Shown piece by piece: positions 35,494 to 44,748 of a stretch of 64,000 nucleotides of DNA. Both the position numbers and the translations under genes were made by a program. The stretch is taken from contig NZ_JARXYR010000002.1 in the NCBI RefSeq assembly GCF_029893635.1, positions 2,145,001 through 2,209,000 of the forward strand, in the 5' to 3' direction. The stretch's first letter is position 1; each line of letters starts with the position of its first letter. The notes beneath the pieces were generated by a model. The model made no database searches. It was not told where the DNA came from and saw only the letters and a list, made by a program, of their open reading frames with translations. This DNA comes from Variovorax sp. TBS-050B. Lineage in GTDB: Bacteria > Pseudomonadota > Gammaproteobacteria > Burkholderiales > Burkholderiaceae_C.

Positions 35494-36074
35494 CGGGCGC
35501 CGTCCTTGCCGCCGTCGTCGCCCTCGTGCGTGCGCACGTCCTTGCGACCGCGACGGATCATCAGGCCCACGGCGCGCAGCGCGATCGCGAAGGAGACGAT
35601 CGGCAGCCACATCGAATACCACCAGGCCGGCAGCCCGATGCCCGGCGTGGTCTCGTCGAAGCGCCAGTCGTCCCACACCATGCGGATGCTCAGCGCGCCG
35701 ATCAGCGTGAACAGCAGCGCGATCATCAGCGCCCCGAACTGCGCGAGCCGCTTGCGCCGCGCCATCGAACCGCTCTCGGAAAAGTATTCGATGCGGATGT
35801 GCCGGTCGCGCGCCACCGCGGCCGAGCCGGCCACCAGCGCCAGCATGATCATCAGGAAGACCGAGAACTCCTCGGTCCAGGCGAAGGAGGAGTCGGTGAA
35901 GTAGCGCACCAGCACGTTGGCGAAGGTGATGAGCGCGAGCGCGCCCATGATGAGGACGGTGAGCCAGTCCTCGATGGCGAGCGGCACCTTCGTGGGCTCG
36001 TCGGCGGCTTCGATGTCGGGGGGGAGGGGGCTGGCGGCGTCCAGCACCGGGCCGGACTCGTTGGGAGTGGTCAT
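35490..36074 (-). CDS. dctQ: TRAP transporter small permease, DctQ subunit
   Basis: A 194-residue DctQ with four membrane helices and the signature FANVLVRYFTDSSFAWTEEF near residues 51-70. It has an acidic N-terminus and a charged C-terminal tail (RTHEGDDGGKDGAR). Its TGA overlaps the GTG start of dctM, indicating translational coupling. It is the first gene of the unit; the 101-bp gap upstream toward the neighbouring Bug gene may hold its promoter, but no clear element was seen. Confidence 0.92.
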   Translation of the reverse strand: MTTPNESGPVLDAASPLPPDIEAADEPTKVPLAIEDWLTVLIMGALALITFANVLVRYFTDSSFAWTEEFSVFLMIMLALVAGSAAVARDRHIRIEYFSESGSMARRKRLAQFGALMIALLFTLIGALSIRMVWDDWRFDETTPGIGLPAWWYSMWLPIVSFAIALRAVGLMIRRGRKDVRTHEGDDGGKDGAR

Positions 36075-36175
36075 CGAGGGGAAAGGGGGAAGCAGCGAGG
36101 GATGTTAGCCATCCATGCCCTTTCCTTCATCGGGGTTTTCCTAAGCTGCGGCCCCCTCCGCGCCCCCCGGGGACG

Positions 36176-37168
36176 CTATTCGAGCTTCGCGCCCGACTCC
36201 TTGATCAGCCGCTCCCACACCGGGCTCTCCTTCCTGTAGACCGCGGAAAAGGCCTCGGGCGAGCTCTCCTTGAGGTCGAAGCCCATGGCCGCCACGCGCT
36301 GCTGCACATCGGGCTGGCGCGTGGCCTTGCCGACTTCCTCGGCGATACGCGCGACGATCGGCTTGGGCGTGCCGGCGGGCATCGCGATCGCGAGCCAGCC
36401 GGTCACGCGGTAGGCCTCGTCGTCCAGGCCCTGTTCGGCCAGCGTGGGCACGTTGGGGAGCGTCGCCATGCGGCGCTCGCCGCTCACGCCGACGGCCCTG
36501 AGCTTGCCGGCCTCGATGTGGGGCTTGGCCACGAGCGCGCTCGCGAAGGCCATCTGGATCTGGCCGCCGATCAGGTCCTGCAGCATCGGCGACTCGCCCT
36601 TGTAGGCCACGTGGTTCATCTCGGCCTTCTGCGACAGGCTCATGTGCGCGCCGGCCAGGTGCGGATAGGCGCCCACGCCGTAGGAGCCGTAGGCCACCTT
36701 GCCCTTGTTGGCGGCCACGTACTTCAGCAGCTCGGGCGCGGTCTTCACGGGCACGCTTGGATGCACCACCAGCACCAGCGGCGCGGTGGCGATCTGGTAG
36801 ACCAGCGTGAGGTCGCGCTGCGTGTCGTAGGGCAGCTTGGTGTAGAGGAACTGGTTCGTGAGCAGCGAGTTGCTGAGCGCCAGCACCAGCGTGTAGCCGT
36901 CGGGCGGGGCCTTGGCGACGGCGTCGGTGCCGATGATGCCGGCCGCGCCGGGCTTGTTGTCGACGATGACCGGCTGGCCGAGGCCCGCGGCCATCTTCTC
37001 GCCGATCACGCGCGCGAGCACGTCGGTCGCGCCGCCGGCGGCGAAGGGCACGACCATGCGGATCGGCTTGCTCGGGTAGGTCTGGGCCCAGGCGCCCGTG
37101 GCCGCGAGCAGGAGCGCGGCGGCGGTGGCGCGCTGGAAGGCGCGGCGGGGGATGGCGGGGGTCTTCAT
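36176..37168 (-). CDS. Bug/TctC-family tripartite tricarboxylate transporter substrate-binding protein
   Basis: A 330-residue Bug protein starting at ATG 37166-37168 with a signal peptide ending TGAWAQ (near residue 29). The family hallmark YPSKPIRMVVPFAAGGATDV follows, then DNKPGAAGIIGTDAVAKAPPDGYTL. Bug proteins are periplasmic carboxylate binders, many without a dedicated TctAB permease; none is seen here. It is the last gene of the acyl-CoA operon, 29 bp after the AMP-ligase, suggesting that the ligand is an acid activated by that ligase. Confidence 0.93.
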   Translation of the reverse strand: MKTPAIPRRAFQRATAAALLLAATGAWAQTYPSKPIRMVVPFAAGGATDVLARVIGEKMAAGLGQPVIVDNKPGAAGIIGTDAVAKAPPDGYTLVLALSNSLLTNQFLYTKLPYDTQRDLTLVYQIATAPLVLVVHPSVPVKTAPELLKYVAANKGKVAYGSYGVGAYPHLAGAHMSLSQKAEMNHVAYKGESPMLQDLIGGQIQMAFASALVAKPHIEAGKLRAVGVSGERRMATLPNVPTLAEQGLDDEAYRVTGWLAIAMPAGTPKPIVARIAEEVGKATRQPDVQQRVAAMGFDLKESSPEAFSAVYRKESPVWERLIKESGAKLE

Positions 37169-37197
37169 GTCGTCGATGTCTCCGATGGTGGTTCTTG

Positions 37198-39159
37198 TCA
37201 GGCGGTGTGCACCCGCGTCTTGAAAGGCAGCGGCGCGAGGGCGGCTTCGATGCGCTGCTGCAGCGTGGCCGCGTGCGCGCCCGCGGCCGCGGGGTCGATG
37301 CGCACCTCGACCAGGCGCTCGCCCTCGGTCCGCACCTGCGGCAGCGCGGCCGCCTCGATGCCGAGTTCGGCGCCCAGCTGCGCGACCGTGGCCGCCACCA
37401 CCCGGCTCGCGGCCATGGCGCGCAGTTCGGGCTTGTAGATCTTGCCGACGTTGGTCATCGGCATGGTGTCGATGACGAACACCGAGCGCGGCTTCGCGGG
37501 CGCCTCGTCCACGCGCGCGGCGGTGAAGGCCAGCAGCTCCTCTTCGGTGGCCGAGGCGCCGGGCACCAGCGTCGCGAAGACCACCGGCAGCTCGCCCGCA
37601 TAGGCGTCGGGCGCGCCCACGGCGGCGCAGAGCTGCACGGCCGGGTGCGCGCCGATCGCATCCTCGATGACCTTGGGGTCGATGTTGTGGCCGCTGCGGA
37701 TGATCAGGTCCTTCGAGCGGCCGCTGAGGTTGAGCCGGCCCTCGGCGTCGATCCAGCCCAGGTCGCCGGTCGCGAGCCAGCCGTCGGCGGTGAAGGCCTT
37801 CGCGTTGTCGGCCGGATCGACGAAGCCCGAGAAGAGATTGGGTGACTTGAAAAGCACCATGCCCTGCTCGCCGGGCGGCAGTTCGCGGTCGCTGGCGTTG
37901 CCGTTCTCGTCGAGCGCGACGATGCGCATCTGCATGTAGGGCAGCGGAAAGCCCACGCAGCCAGCGGGCCCGTCCACGCCCGGCGGCGTGATGGTCGAGA
38001 TGCCGGCCATCTCGGTCATGCCCAGGCTCTCGTGCACATGCAGGCCGAACAGGCGCTCGAAGCGCGCCGCGAGCTCGGGCGAGAGCACCGCCGCACCGGT
38101 GCGGCAGTAGCTGATCGAGGAGATGTCGGCGCCGTCCAGCGGCACGTTGGCCAGCGCCGCGAGCACCGTGGGTACGGCTGAGAGCGAGGTCGGCCGGTAC
38201 TTCTGGACCAGCTTCCAGTAGTTGGCGAGCACCTCCTTGTTGCGCAGCAGCGAGGTGGTGGGAATGATCACCTCGACCCCGGCCGACAGCGAGGCCAGCG
38301 AGGCCGGCAGCACGCCCGCCACATGGAACAGCGGATAGCCGTTGATCGAGATGCCGTTCTCGTTCATGCCCGCGACCTGCACGCTGGCCCAGGCCGTGAA
38401 CACCTGCGCGCCGTGGCTGTGGCGCGCGAGCTTGGGCGCGCCGGTGGTGCCGCCGGTGTGGAAGTAGGCCGCGATGTCGGCGGGCGCGATGTCGCGTCCG
38501 CTCACGAGGCGGTCCGAAGGCTGCGCCGCGCGCAGCGCATCGAAGTCGGCCACGCCCTCGGGCAGGGCGCCCGCCGCGCCGGGCGCTTCGTCGTGCGGCG
38601 CCACGCGCAGCACCGTGGTCAACGTGGGCACCTGGCCGCGCAGCCGCATCGCCTTCGACCACATGCCCGATTCGGCATCGGAGCCGTAGGCGATCAGCAC
38701 CTTGGCGCGGCCGGCGGTCATCAGTGCCACCAGCTTCTCGTCGGTCAGAAGCGGATTGAGCGGCTGCACGATGCCGGCCGCCTCGCCGCCCCAGAGCGCG
38801 AGGTGGTATTCGAGGCAACCCGGCAGCAGCACGGCGACCGCGTCCTGCGGCCCCACGCCGAGCGCATGCAGCAGGTTCGCGGTCTGGTGGATGCGCGCGA
38901 GCAGCTCGGCATACGACCAGCGGATCGGTTCGTCGGCCGGGTTGCCGGTGCGCAGGAAGGTCAGCGCGTTCTTGGCGCCGAAGGCATGGCCCGCGTTGCG
39001 GAAGATCTCGTAGGTGCTGCGCACCGTGAGCGCCTCTTCGAGCGGCGTCTGCTCGAGCCGGCGGATGTCCGCCAGGCTGCGCACCGGGAACGCGGGGCGG
39101 AACGGTGCGCCGACCGGGCGCGGGTAGGCGTGGTCGATGGCCTTGTCTGCTGCTGCCAT
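37198..39159 (-). CDS. Acyl-CoA synthetase (AMP-forming), FadD/FadK-like
   Basis: A 653-residue ANL-superfamily ligase. The P-loop-like motif is YFHTGGTTGAPKLARHSH near residue 231. The adenylate segments are ESLGMTEMAG and TGDLGWIDAEGRLNLSGRSK, and the catalytic lysine lies in TNVGKIYKPELR near the C-terminus. At over 600 residues it is longer than benzoate-type ligases. It activates a carboxylic acid to acyl-CoA for the dehydrogenases encoded upstream, and sits between two Bug-protein genes. Confidence 0.93.
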   Translation of the reverse strand: MAAADKAIDHAYPRPVGAPFRPAFPVRSLADIRRLEQTPLEEALTVRSTYEIFRNAGHAFGAKNALTFLRTGNPADEPIRWSYAELLARIHQTANLLHALGVGPQDAVAVLLPGCLEYHLALWGGEAAGIVQPLNPLLTDEKLVALMTAGRAKVLIAYGSDAESGMWSKAMRLRGQVPTLTTVLRVAPHDEAPGAAGALPEGVADFDALRAAQPSDRLVSGRDIAPADIAAYFHTGGTTGAPKLARHSHGAQVFTAWASVQVAGMNENGISINGYPLFHVAGVLPASLASLSAGVEVIIPTTSLLRNKEVLANYWKLVQKYRPTSLSAVPTVLAALANVPLDGADISSISYCRTGAAVLSPELAARFERLFGLHVHESLGMTEMAGISTITPPGVDGPAGCVGFPLPYMQMRIVALDENGNASDRELPPGEQGMVLFKSPNLFSGFVDPADNAKAFTADGWLATGDLGWIDAEGRLNLSGRSKDLIIRSGHNIDPKVIEDAIGAHPAVQLCAAVGAPDAYAGELPVVFATLVPGASATEEELLAFTAARVDEAPAKPRSVFVIDTMPMTNVGKIYKPELRAMAASRVVAATVAQLGAELGIEAAALPQVRTEGERLVEVRIDPAAAGAHAATLQQRIEAALAPLPFKTRVHTA

Positions 39160-39214
39160 GGCTTGTCTCCTTGCGGCCGCACGGCCGCGCTGTTTCTTCT
39201 GGTGCCGCGGCCGG

Positions 39215-40219
39215 TTACTGGGCGGTGATCTTGTTGTCGCGGATCACCTTGCCCCAGCGATCGTAGTCCTGGCGCATGCGCTGGCCGGTCTGCTCGGGCG
39301 TGGCGTAGGCCGCGAACGAGCCCACGCCTTCGAGCTTCTCCTGCACTTCCTTGTCGGCGAGCGCGGTCTTGAGTTCGGCGCTCACGCGGTCGACCACGTC
39401 CTTCGGCGTGCCGGCCGGCGCCAGCAGGCCGCCCCACGAGGTGGCGTCGAAGCCCGGGAAGCCCTGCTCGGCCACGGTCTTCACCTCGGGCAGCAGGCGC
39501 AGCCGCGTGCCGGAGCCGACCGCGATCGGGCGCAGCGTGCCCGAGCGGATGTGCGGCGTCACGGCCACGAGGTCGGAGAACATCGCCGGCACCTGGCCGC
39601 CGATCAGGTCGGTCACGGCGGGCGCGCTGCCGCGGTAGGGCACGTGCTGCATCTCGAACTTGCCGATGTTCTTGAGCTGCTCGGTCGTCAAGTGGCCGAA
39701 GCTGCCGGCGCCCGCGGTCGTGTAGTTGAGCTTGCCGCCCTCGGCCTTGGCCTTGGCGATCAGGCCCTGCAGGCTGGTGACTTCCGGCAGCGACTTCGGA
39801 TTGACCACCATCACGATCGGCAGGTCGTAGACCGTGCCCACGGGCGTGAAGCTCTTGAAGATGTCGTAGGGCGTCTGGCCGTAGAGGTGGGCCGCCAGCA
39901 GCGTGGGCGTGGCGAGCATCACGAAGGTGTAGCCGTCGGGTGCGGCCTTGGCCGCGAAGGCCGCGCCGATGGTGCCCGAGGCGCCGCTGCGGTTGTCGAT
40001 CAGGATGTTCTGCTTCAGGCCCTGCGACATCTTCTGCGCCACGATGCGCGTCGCCACGTCGGTCGGGCCGCCGGGCGGGAAGGGCACGACGAAGGTGATG
40101 GGCTTGGCGGGCCAGGCCTGCGCGAGGGCGCTGCCGGCGGTCAGCGCAAGGGCGGCGGCGAGCAGCGCGCGGCGTGCGGGATGGCGGAGGGAACGGAAAG
40201 AGGAAGAGGAGAGAGCCAT
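39215..40219 (-). CDS. Bug/TctC-family substrate-binding protein
   Basis: A 334-residue Bug protein (MALSSSSFRSLRHPARRALL...) with a signal peptide ending GSALAQ near residue 34. The hallmark is AWPAKPITFVVPFPPGGPTD, with RSGASGTIGAAFAAKAAPDG following. It lies between the CoA transferase and the AMP-ligase genes. Two different Bug proteins in one acyl-CoA operon suggest uptake or sensing of two related acids. No TctAB permease is encoded nearby. Confidence 0.93.
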   Translation of the reverse strand: MALSSSSFRSLRHPARRALLAAALALTAGSALAQAWPAKPITFVVPFPPGGPTDVATRIVAQKMSQGLKQNILIDNRSGASGTIGAAFAAKAAPDGYTFVMLATPTLLAAHLYGQTPYDIFKSFTPVGTVYDLPIVMVVNPKSLPEVTSLQGLIAKAKAEGGKLNYTTAGAGSFGHLTTEQLKNIGKFEMQHVPYRGSAPAVTDLIGGQVPAMFSDLVAVTPHIRSGTLRPIAVGSGTRLRLLPEVKTVAEQGFPGFDATSWGGLLAPAGTPKDVVDRVSAELKTALADKEVQEKLEGVGSFAAYATPEQTGQRMRQDYDRWGKVIRDNKITAQ

Positions 40220-40270
40220 GGACTGCTGTTTCAGGGGATCAGGGATGCACGGGAGCGCGGCGTGCGCGGT

Positions 40271-41482
40271 TCAGATCACGCCGCCGGACTTGAGCGCGGC
40301 CAGCTTGTCTTCCGACAGGCCGAGCAGGGACTGGAGCACGTCGCGCGTGCCTTCGCCCAAGGTGGGCGGCGCGCTGCGCACCGGCAGGCGCTCGCCGTCG
40401 AAGCGGTAGGGCGGCGCGAGCACGTCGACCTCGCCGGCCACCGGATGGGGCTGGCGCGTGACCAGCCCGGCCTCGGTCGCGCGCTTCGAGCGCAGCGCCT
40501 CGAGCAGGCCCAGCACCTCGCCGCAGGGAATGCCCGCCGCCGTGAGCTTCTCGAGCAGCAGCGCGCGCGGGCGCTTCGCGAGTTCGGCATGCAGTTCGGG
40601 CAAGAGCACCGCGCGATTGGCCGAACGCAGGATGTTGGTCTTGAAGCGCTCGTCGGCCGCGAGGTCGGGCCGCTCGATCACCTCGGTGCAGAAGCGCGCG
40701 AACTGCGCGTTGTTGCCCACCGTGATGACCAGCGGGCCGTCGGCCGCGTCGAACACGCCGTAGGGCACGATCGAGGGATGCGAGTTGCCGTAGCGCGGCG
40801 GGTCCTCGCCCGCGAGCAGCGCCTCGAGGCCGTAATAGGCCGTGATCATCAGGCCGCAGTCGAACAGCGCCATCTCGACATGGCGGCCCTTGCCCGTGCG
40901 CTCGCGCTGGTAGAGCGCCGCGAGCACGGCCTGCGCCGAGTACATGCCGGTGAACAGGTCCACCGCCGCCACGCCGAACTTCAGCGGCGCCTGGTCGGCT
41001 TCGCCGTTGATCGCCATCAGCCCGGCCTCGCCCTGTACCACGAGGTCGTAGCCGGGCCGCGCGGCCTCGGGGCCGGTGCGGTCGTAGCCCGAGATCGAGC
41101 AGTAGATCAGGCGCGGGTTCTCCTGGCTCAGCTGCGCATAGCCGAGGCCCAGCTTGTCGATGCCGCCGTACTTGAAGTTCTGCAGCACCACGTCGCACTG
41201 CTTCGCGAGGTCGCGCGCGATCTGCTGGCCCTCGGGCGTCTGCAGGTCGAGCGTGACCGAGCGCTTGTTGCGGTTCACGCTGTTGAAGTAGGCGGTCTCG
41301 GTCTGGCCGACGCGCAGACCCCAGTCGCGCGTGTCGTCGCCGCGGCCCGGATGCTCGACCTTGATGACCTCGGCGCCCATGTCGGCCAGCACCATGCCGC
41401 ACCAGGGGCCGGCCAGGATGCGGGAGAGGTCGAGCACGCGCACGCCGGCGAGCGGCAGCGATGAATTCAGTGAGGAAGGCAT
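40271..41482 (-). CDS. Family III CoA transferase (CaiB/BaiF)
   Basis: A 403-residue CoA transferase starting at ATG 41480-41482 (MPSSLNSSLPLAGVRVLDLS). The family III catalytic aspartate is D175 in KFGVAAVDLFTGM. The segments SRILAGPWCGMVLADMGAEV and SVTLDLQTPEGQQIARDLAK are conserved. It transfers CoA between carboxylic acids, probably loading the operon's substrate from another CoA ester. It follows a terminator-like hairpin, so it may be less expressed than the genes before it. Confidence 0.94.
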   Translation of the reverse strand: MPSSLNSSLPLAGVRVLDLSRILAGPWCGMVLADMGAEVIKVEHPGRGDDTRDWGLRVGQTETAYFNSVNRNKRSVTLDLQTPEGQQIARDLAKQCDVVLQNFKYGGIDKLGLGYAQLSQENPRLIYCSISGYDRTGPEAARPGYDLVVQGEAGLMAINGEADQAPLKFGVAAVDLFTGMYSAQAVLAALYQRERTGKGRHVEMALFDCGLMITAYYGLEALLAGEDPPRYGNSHPSIVPYGVFDAADGPLVITVGNNAQFARFCTEVIERPDLAADERFKTNILRSANRAVLLPELHAELAKRPRALLLEKLTAAGIPCGEVLGLLEALRSKRATEAGLVTRQPHPVAGEVDVLAPPYRFDGERLPVRSAPPTLGEGTRDVLQSLLGLSEDKLAALKSGGVI

Positions 41483-41507
41483 GGCGAGGAAGACTTTGGG
41501 AAAACGG

Positions 41508-41532
41508 AAAAGCCCCGCAGGGCGTGCGGGGC
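41508..41532 (-). terminator. Terminator-like hairpin between enoyl-CoA hydratase and CoA transferase genes
   Basis: Read on the minus strand, GCCCCGCA-cgccc-TGCGGGGC is followed by TTTTCCGTTTTCCC. The 8-bp GC stem is exact. It lies 26 bp after the hydratase stop and 26 bp before the CoA transferase start, so it divides the acyl-CoA operon into two expression levels. Confidence 0.75.
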
Positions 41533-41558
41533 GTGGATCTGGGATGCCGGCCGCCGTG

Positions 41559-42377
41559 TCAGGCCGCGCCCTTCGGCGCGCGCCGCAACGCGACGAAGTC
41601 GGCGCGGCGCTTGCCGAGGAAGGCGCCGATGCCCTCGGCCGCCTCGACATCGCCCTGCGACTCGACCATCGACACGGCTTCCGCGTCGAGCTGCTGCTCG
41701 AGCGTGGCATGGTGCGCCTGGCGGCACAGCGACTTGATGCGCGCCATCGCGCGCTGCGGACCGGTCGCGACCTGGGCCGCGAGCGCCACCGCCTCGGCGA
41801 GCGCCTGGCCCTTGTCGGTCAGGCGGTTGACCGCGCCGAGCTGGTTGAGCCGCTCGGCCGTCACGCGGTCGCCGGTCAGGCAGAGCTCGGTCAGCACCTG
41901 GCGCGAGACGAACTCGGCCAGGAACGCGGTCGCGCCGCCGTCGGGCGTGAGCCCGACCTTGACGTAGGCCACGGTGAAGAAGGCATCGCGCGCCGAGACC
42001 AGCATGTCGCAGGCCAGCGCCATCGACAGGCCCGCGCCCGCGGCGCCGCCCTCGACGGCCGCGATCACCGGCTTGCCGCAGTCGCGCAGCGCGCGGATCA
42101 GGTTGTTGAGCCCTTCGAGGATCTGGCGCCGTTCGGCCATCGGCAGTTCGCGCCGCTTGGCGAGCAGGTTCAGGTCGCCGCCCGAGCAGAAGAAGTCGCC
42201 CGCGCCGGTGAACACGATCGCGCCGACCTCGGGGTCGCGCTCCGCGTCGGCCAACGCGGCCGAGAGTTCCGCGTAGAGCGTGGGCGTGATCGCGTTGCGC
42301 GCGCCCGGGTTGCTGTTGGTCAGGATGCGCACAGCGCCTTCCTGGCTCACGAGAACGGTCTTGTTGCCTTCGCTCAT
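41559..42377 (-). CDS. Enoyl-CoA hydratase/isomerase
   Basis: A 272-residue crotonase-family protein. Oxyanion-hole parts are FCSGGDLNLLAKRR near residue 64 and AAVEGGAAGAGLSMALACDM near residue 105, with VKVGLTPDGGATAFLAEF near residue 139. A glutamate typical of hydratases is replaced here by aspartate (TPDGG), as in PaaG-like isomerases. Its start overlaps the stop of the acyl-CoA dehydrogenase upstream by 4 bp. It likely handles an unsaturated or ring-derived intermediate. Confidence 0.9.
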   Translation of the reverse strand: MSEGNKTVLVSQEGAVRILTNSNPGARNAITPTLYAELSAALADAERDPEVGAIVFTGAGDFFCSGGDLNLLAKRRELPMAERRQILEGLNNLIRALRDCGKPVIAAVEGGAAGAGLSMALACDMLVSARDAFFTVAYVKVGLTPDGGATAFLAEFVSRQVLTELCLTGDRVTAERLNQLGAVNRLTDKGQALAEAVALAAQVATGPQRAMARIKSLCRQAHHATLEQQLDAEAVSMVESQGDVEAAEGIGAFLGKRRADFVALRRAPKGAA

Positions 42378-43516
42378 GCTGCGATCTCCTTGCCGAGTTG
42401 GATGTAGCGCTGCAGATGATGATCCTCGTCGCCGAGCTGGTGGTCGATCATCACGAGCCGCTTGGCGTAATGCGGCAGCGGCAGCTCCCAGGTCATGCCG
42501 ATGCCGCCGTGCATCTGGATGCTTTCTTCCGCCACCAGCGCGCCGATGCGACCGATGCTGAACTTGGCGGCCGAGAGCGCGCGTTCGCGCGCCACGCGGT
42601 CGTTGCCGTCGATGGCGGCCGCGGCGTTGATGACCGCCGAGCGGGCCTGCTCGATCTCGAGCAGCAGGTCGGCCATGCGGTGCTGCAGCGCCTGGAAGCT
42701 GCCGATCAGCAGGCCGAACTGCTTGCGCGTGCGCAGGTAGTCGAGCGTCGCGGCCTTGGCCGCTTCCATCGCACCGAGCGCCTCGGCGCAGAGCGCGAGC
42801 ACGCCGCGGCCGATCGCGCGTTCGAGCACTGTGTGGCCTTCGCCCGCGCTGCCGAGCAGCGCCTCGGCGCCGAGCTTCACGCCCTCGAACGAGAGCTCGG
42901 CCACGCGGCCGCCGTCGATCGACGGGCAGCCGCGCACCGTGAGGCCGGCGGTCTTCGCGGGCACCAGGAAGAGCGAGATGCCGGCCGCGTCGTCCACGCC
43001 GCCCGCGCAGCGCGCCGAGACCAGGAACAGGTCGGCCTGCTCGCCCTGCGGCACCACGGCTTTGGCGCCGTTCAGAACCCAGCCGTCGCCGCTGCGTTCC
43101 GCCCAGGTCTGCACGCGGGTGCGCTCGTAGTGCGTGTCGGCCTCGTCGTGCGCGAAGGCCGCGACGATCTCGCCGTTGATGATCGCGCCGAGCTTCTGCT
43201 TCTGGGCCTCGCTGCCGGCGGTGCTGATCGCCTCGCCGACCATGACCGCGCCGAGCAGCGGCTCGACCACCAGGCCGCGGCCCAGCGCCTCGAAGACCAC
43301 GGCGATGTCGAAGCCGCTGCCGCCGAAGCCGCCGTCGGCCTCGCTGAACAGCGCGCCGATCACGCCGAGCTCGGCGAACTGGCGGAAGATCTCCTGGCTG
43401 AAGCCGTGCGCCGACTTGGCGATGCGGTCGCGCGCATCGAAGGCGTACTGCTCGGCGATGAAACGGTTCAGGCTGTCGGCGAGCATGCGCCGGTCTTCGG
43501 TGTGTTCGAAGTTCAT
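42374..43516 (-). CDS. Acyl-CoA dehydrogenase, PimD-like (small subunit type)
   Basis: A 380-residue acyl-CoA dehydrogenase beginning MNFEHTEDRRMLADSLNRFI, like the small subunit of pimeloyl-CoA dehydrogenase. The C-terminal QMHGGIGMTWELPLPHYAKR and the FAD region are present. Pairing with the gene immediately upstream (11-bp gap) implies a heteromeric enzyme, as with PimC and PimD. The catalytic carboxylate position is not obvious in this subunit, in keeping with a non-catalytic or divergent partner. Confidence 0.9.
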   Translation of the reverse strand: MNFEHTEDRRMLADSLNRFIAEQYAFDARDRIAKSAHGFSQEIFRQFAELGVIGALFSEADGGFGGSGFDIAVVFEALGRGLVVEPLLGAVMVGEAISTAGSEAQKQKLGAIINGEIVAAFAHDEADTHYERTRVQTWAERSGDGWVLNGAKAVVPQGEQADLFLVSARCAGGVDDAAGISLFLVPAKTAGLTVRGCPSIDGGRVAELSFEGVKLGAEALLGSAGEGHTVLERAIGRGVLALCAEALGAMEAAKAATLDYLRTRKQFGLLIGSFQALQHRMADLLLEIEQARSAVINAAAAIDGNDRVARERALSAAKFSIGRIGALVAEESIQMHGGIGMTWELPLPHYAKRLVMIDHQLGDEDHHLQRYIQLGKEIAA

Positions 43517-43527
43517 GGCATCTCTCC

Positions 43528-44736
43528 TTACAGGCCCAGGATCATCTTGGAGATGATGTTCTTCTGGATTTCATTGGAGCCGCCGAAGATCGACAGCTTG
43601 CGGTTGTTGAAGTAGCGCGAGGCCGCGGCCGAGGCGTAGTCGGGCCCGAAGGTCTCGCCGTCGTAGCCGTCCTTGAGCGCTTCCGCGACGAAGGGCCGCC
43701 CGTAGACGCCCATCGCGCGCCGCGCGAGCGAGGAGATCTCCTGGCGGATCTCGGTGCCGCGAATCTTGAGCATCGAGCTTTCCGCGCCCGGCACGCCACC
43801 GCCCGCCACGGCCGCGATCACGCGCAGGTTGGTGGTCTTCATGTTCTCGAGGTCGATCTCCACGCGCGCCATGCGCGCCGCGAAGGCCGGGTCTTCCGCC
43901 AGCGGCTTGCCGTTCTTCATGCGCTTCGCCGCGATGCCCTTCAACTGCTCGAGCGCCGCCACCGAGAAGCCCACGCCCGCGATGTTGGTGCGCTCGTAGG
44001 TCAGCAGGTACTTGGCGCAGGTCCAGCCCTTGTTCTCCTCGCCCACGAGGTTCTCGGCCGGCACGCGCACGTCGGAGAAGAACACCTCGTTCACTTCATG
44101 CTCGCCGTCGAGCGTGATGATCGGACGCACTTCCACGCCGGGCGAGTTCATGTCGATCAGCAGGAAGCTGATGCCCTCCTGCTTCTTCGCCTCGCGGTTG
44201 GTGCGCACCAGGCAGAAGATCATGTTGGCGTGCTGGCCCAGCGTGGTCCAGGTCTTCTGGCCGTTGACGATGAAGTGGTCGCCCTGGGCATCGATGCCGC
44301 GCACGGCCAAGGTCTTGACGGCCGCGAGGTCGGAGCCCGCGCCGGGTTCCGAATAGCCCTGGCACCACCAGTCGTCGCCGTTGAGGATGCGCGGCAGCCA
44401 GTATTTCTTCTGCGCCTCGTTGCCGTACTTGATGAGCACCGGGCCGAGCATGTTCACGCCGAAGGGCACGATGCGCGGCGCGAAGGCGAGCGCGCATTCG
44501 TTCTCGAAGATGAACTTCTCGACCGCGGTCCAGCCCGGTCCGCCGTACTGTTCGGGCCAGTGGTTGGCGAGCCAGCCGCGCGCATTGAGAATCGCGTGCC
44601 ACTCGGCCATGTCGGCCTTCTCGAGGATCTTGCCGCTCTTGACCTTGTCGGAAAGGCGCGCGGGCAGCTTGTCGGCGAGGAAGGCGCGCACTTCGGCGCG
44701 GAAGGCTTCCTCTTCGGGGGTGAAGTTCAGGTCCAT
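43528..44736 (-). CDS. Acyl-CoA dehydrogenase, PimC-like (large subunit type)
   Basis: A 402-residue acyl-CoA dehydrogenase. The FAD/substrate region is YSEPGAGSDLAAVKTLAVRG near residue 130, with GQKTWTTLGQHANMIFCLVR after it. The C-terminal FGGSNEIQKNIISKMILGL carries the glutamate-containing SNEIQ loop. It resembles the large subunit of pimeloyl-CoA dehydrogenases, which oxidise dicarboxyl-CoA esters. It sits 12 bp after the thiolase gene and just before its putative partner. Confidence 0.92.
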   Translation of the reverse strand: MDLNFTPEEEAFRAEVRAFLADKLPARLSDKVKSGKILEKADMAEWHAILNARGWLANHWPEQYGGPGWTAVEKFIFENECALAFAPRIVPFGVNMLGPVLIKYGNEAQKKYWLPRILNGDDWWCQGYSEPGAGSDLAAVKTLAVRGIDAQGDHFIVNGQKTWTTLGQHANMIFCLVRTNREAKKQEGISFLLIDMNSPGVEVRPIITLDGEHEVNEVFFSDVRVPAENLVGEENKGWTCAKYLLTYERTNIAGVGFSVAALEQLKGIAAKRMKNGKPLAEDPAFAARMARVEIDLENMKTTNLRVIAAVAGGGVPGAESSMLKIRGTEIRQEISSLARRAMGVYGRPFVAEALKDGYDGETFGPDYASAAASRYFNNRKLSIFGGSNEIQKNIISKMILGL

Positions 44737-44748
44737 GAATTCTCGGTC

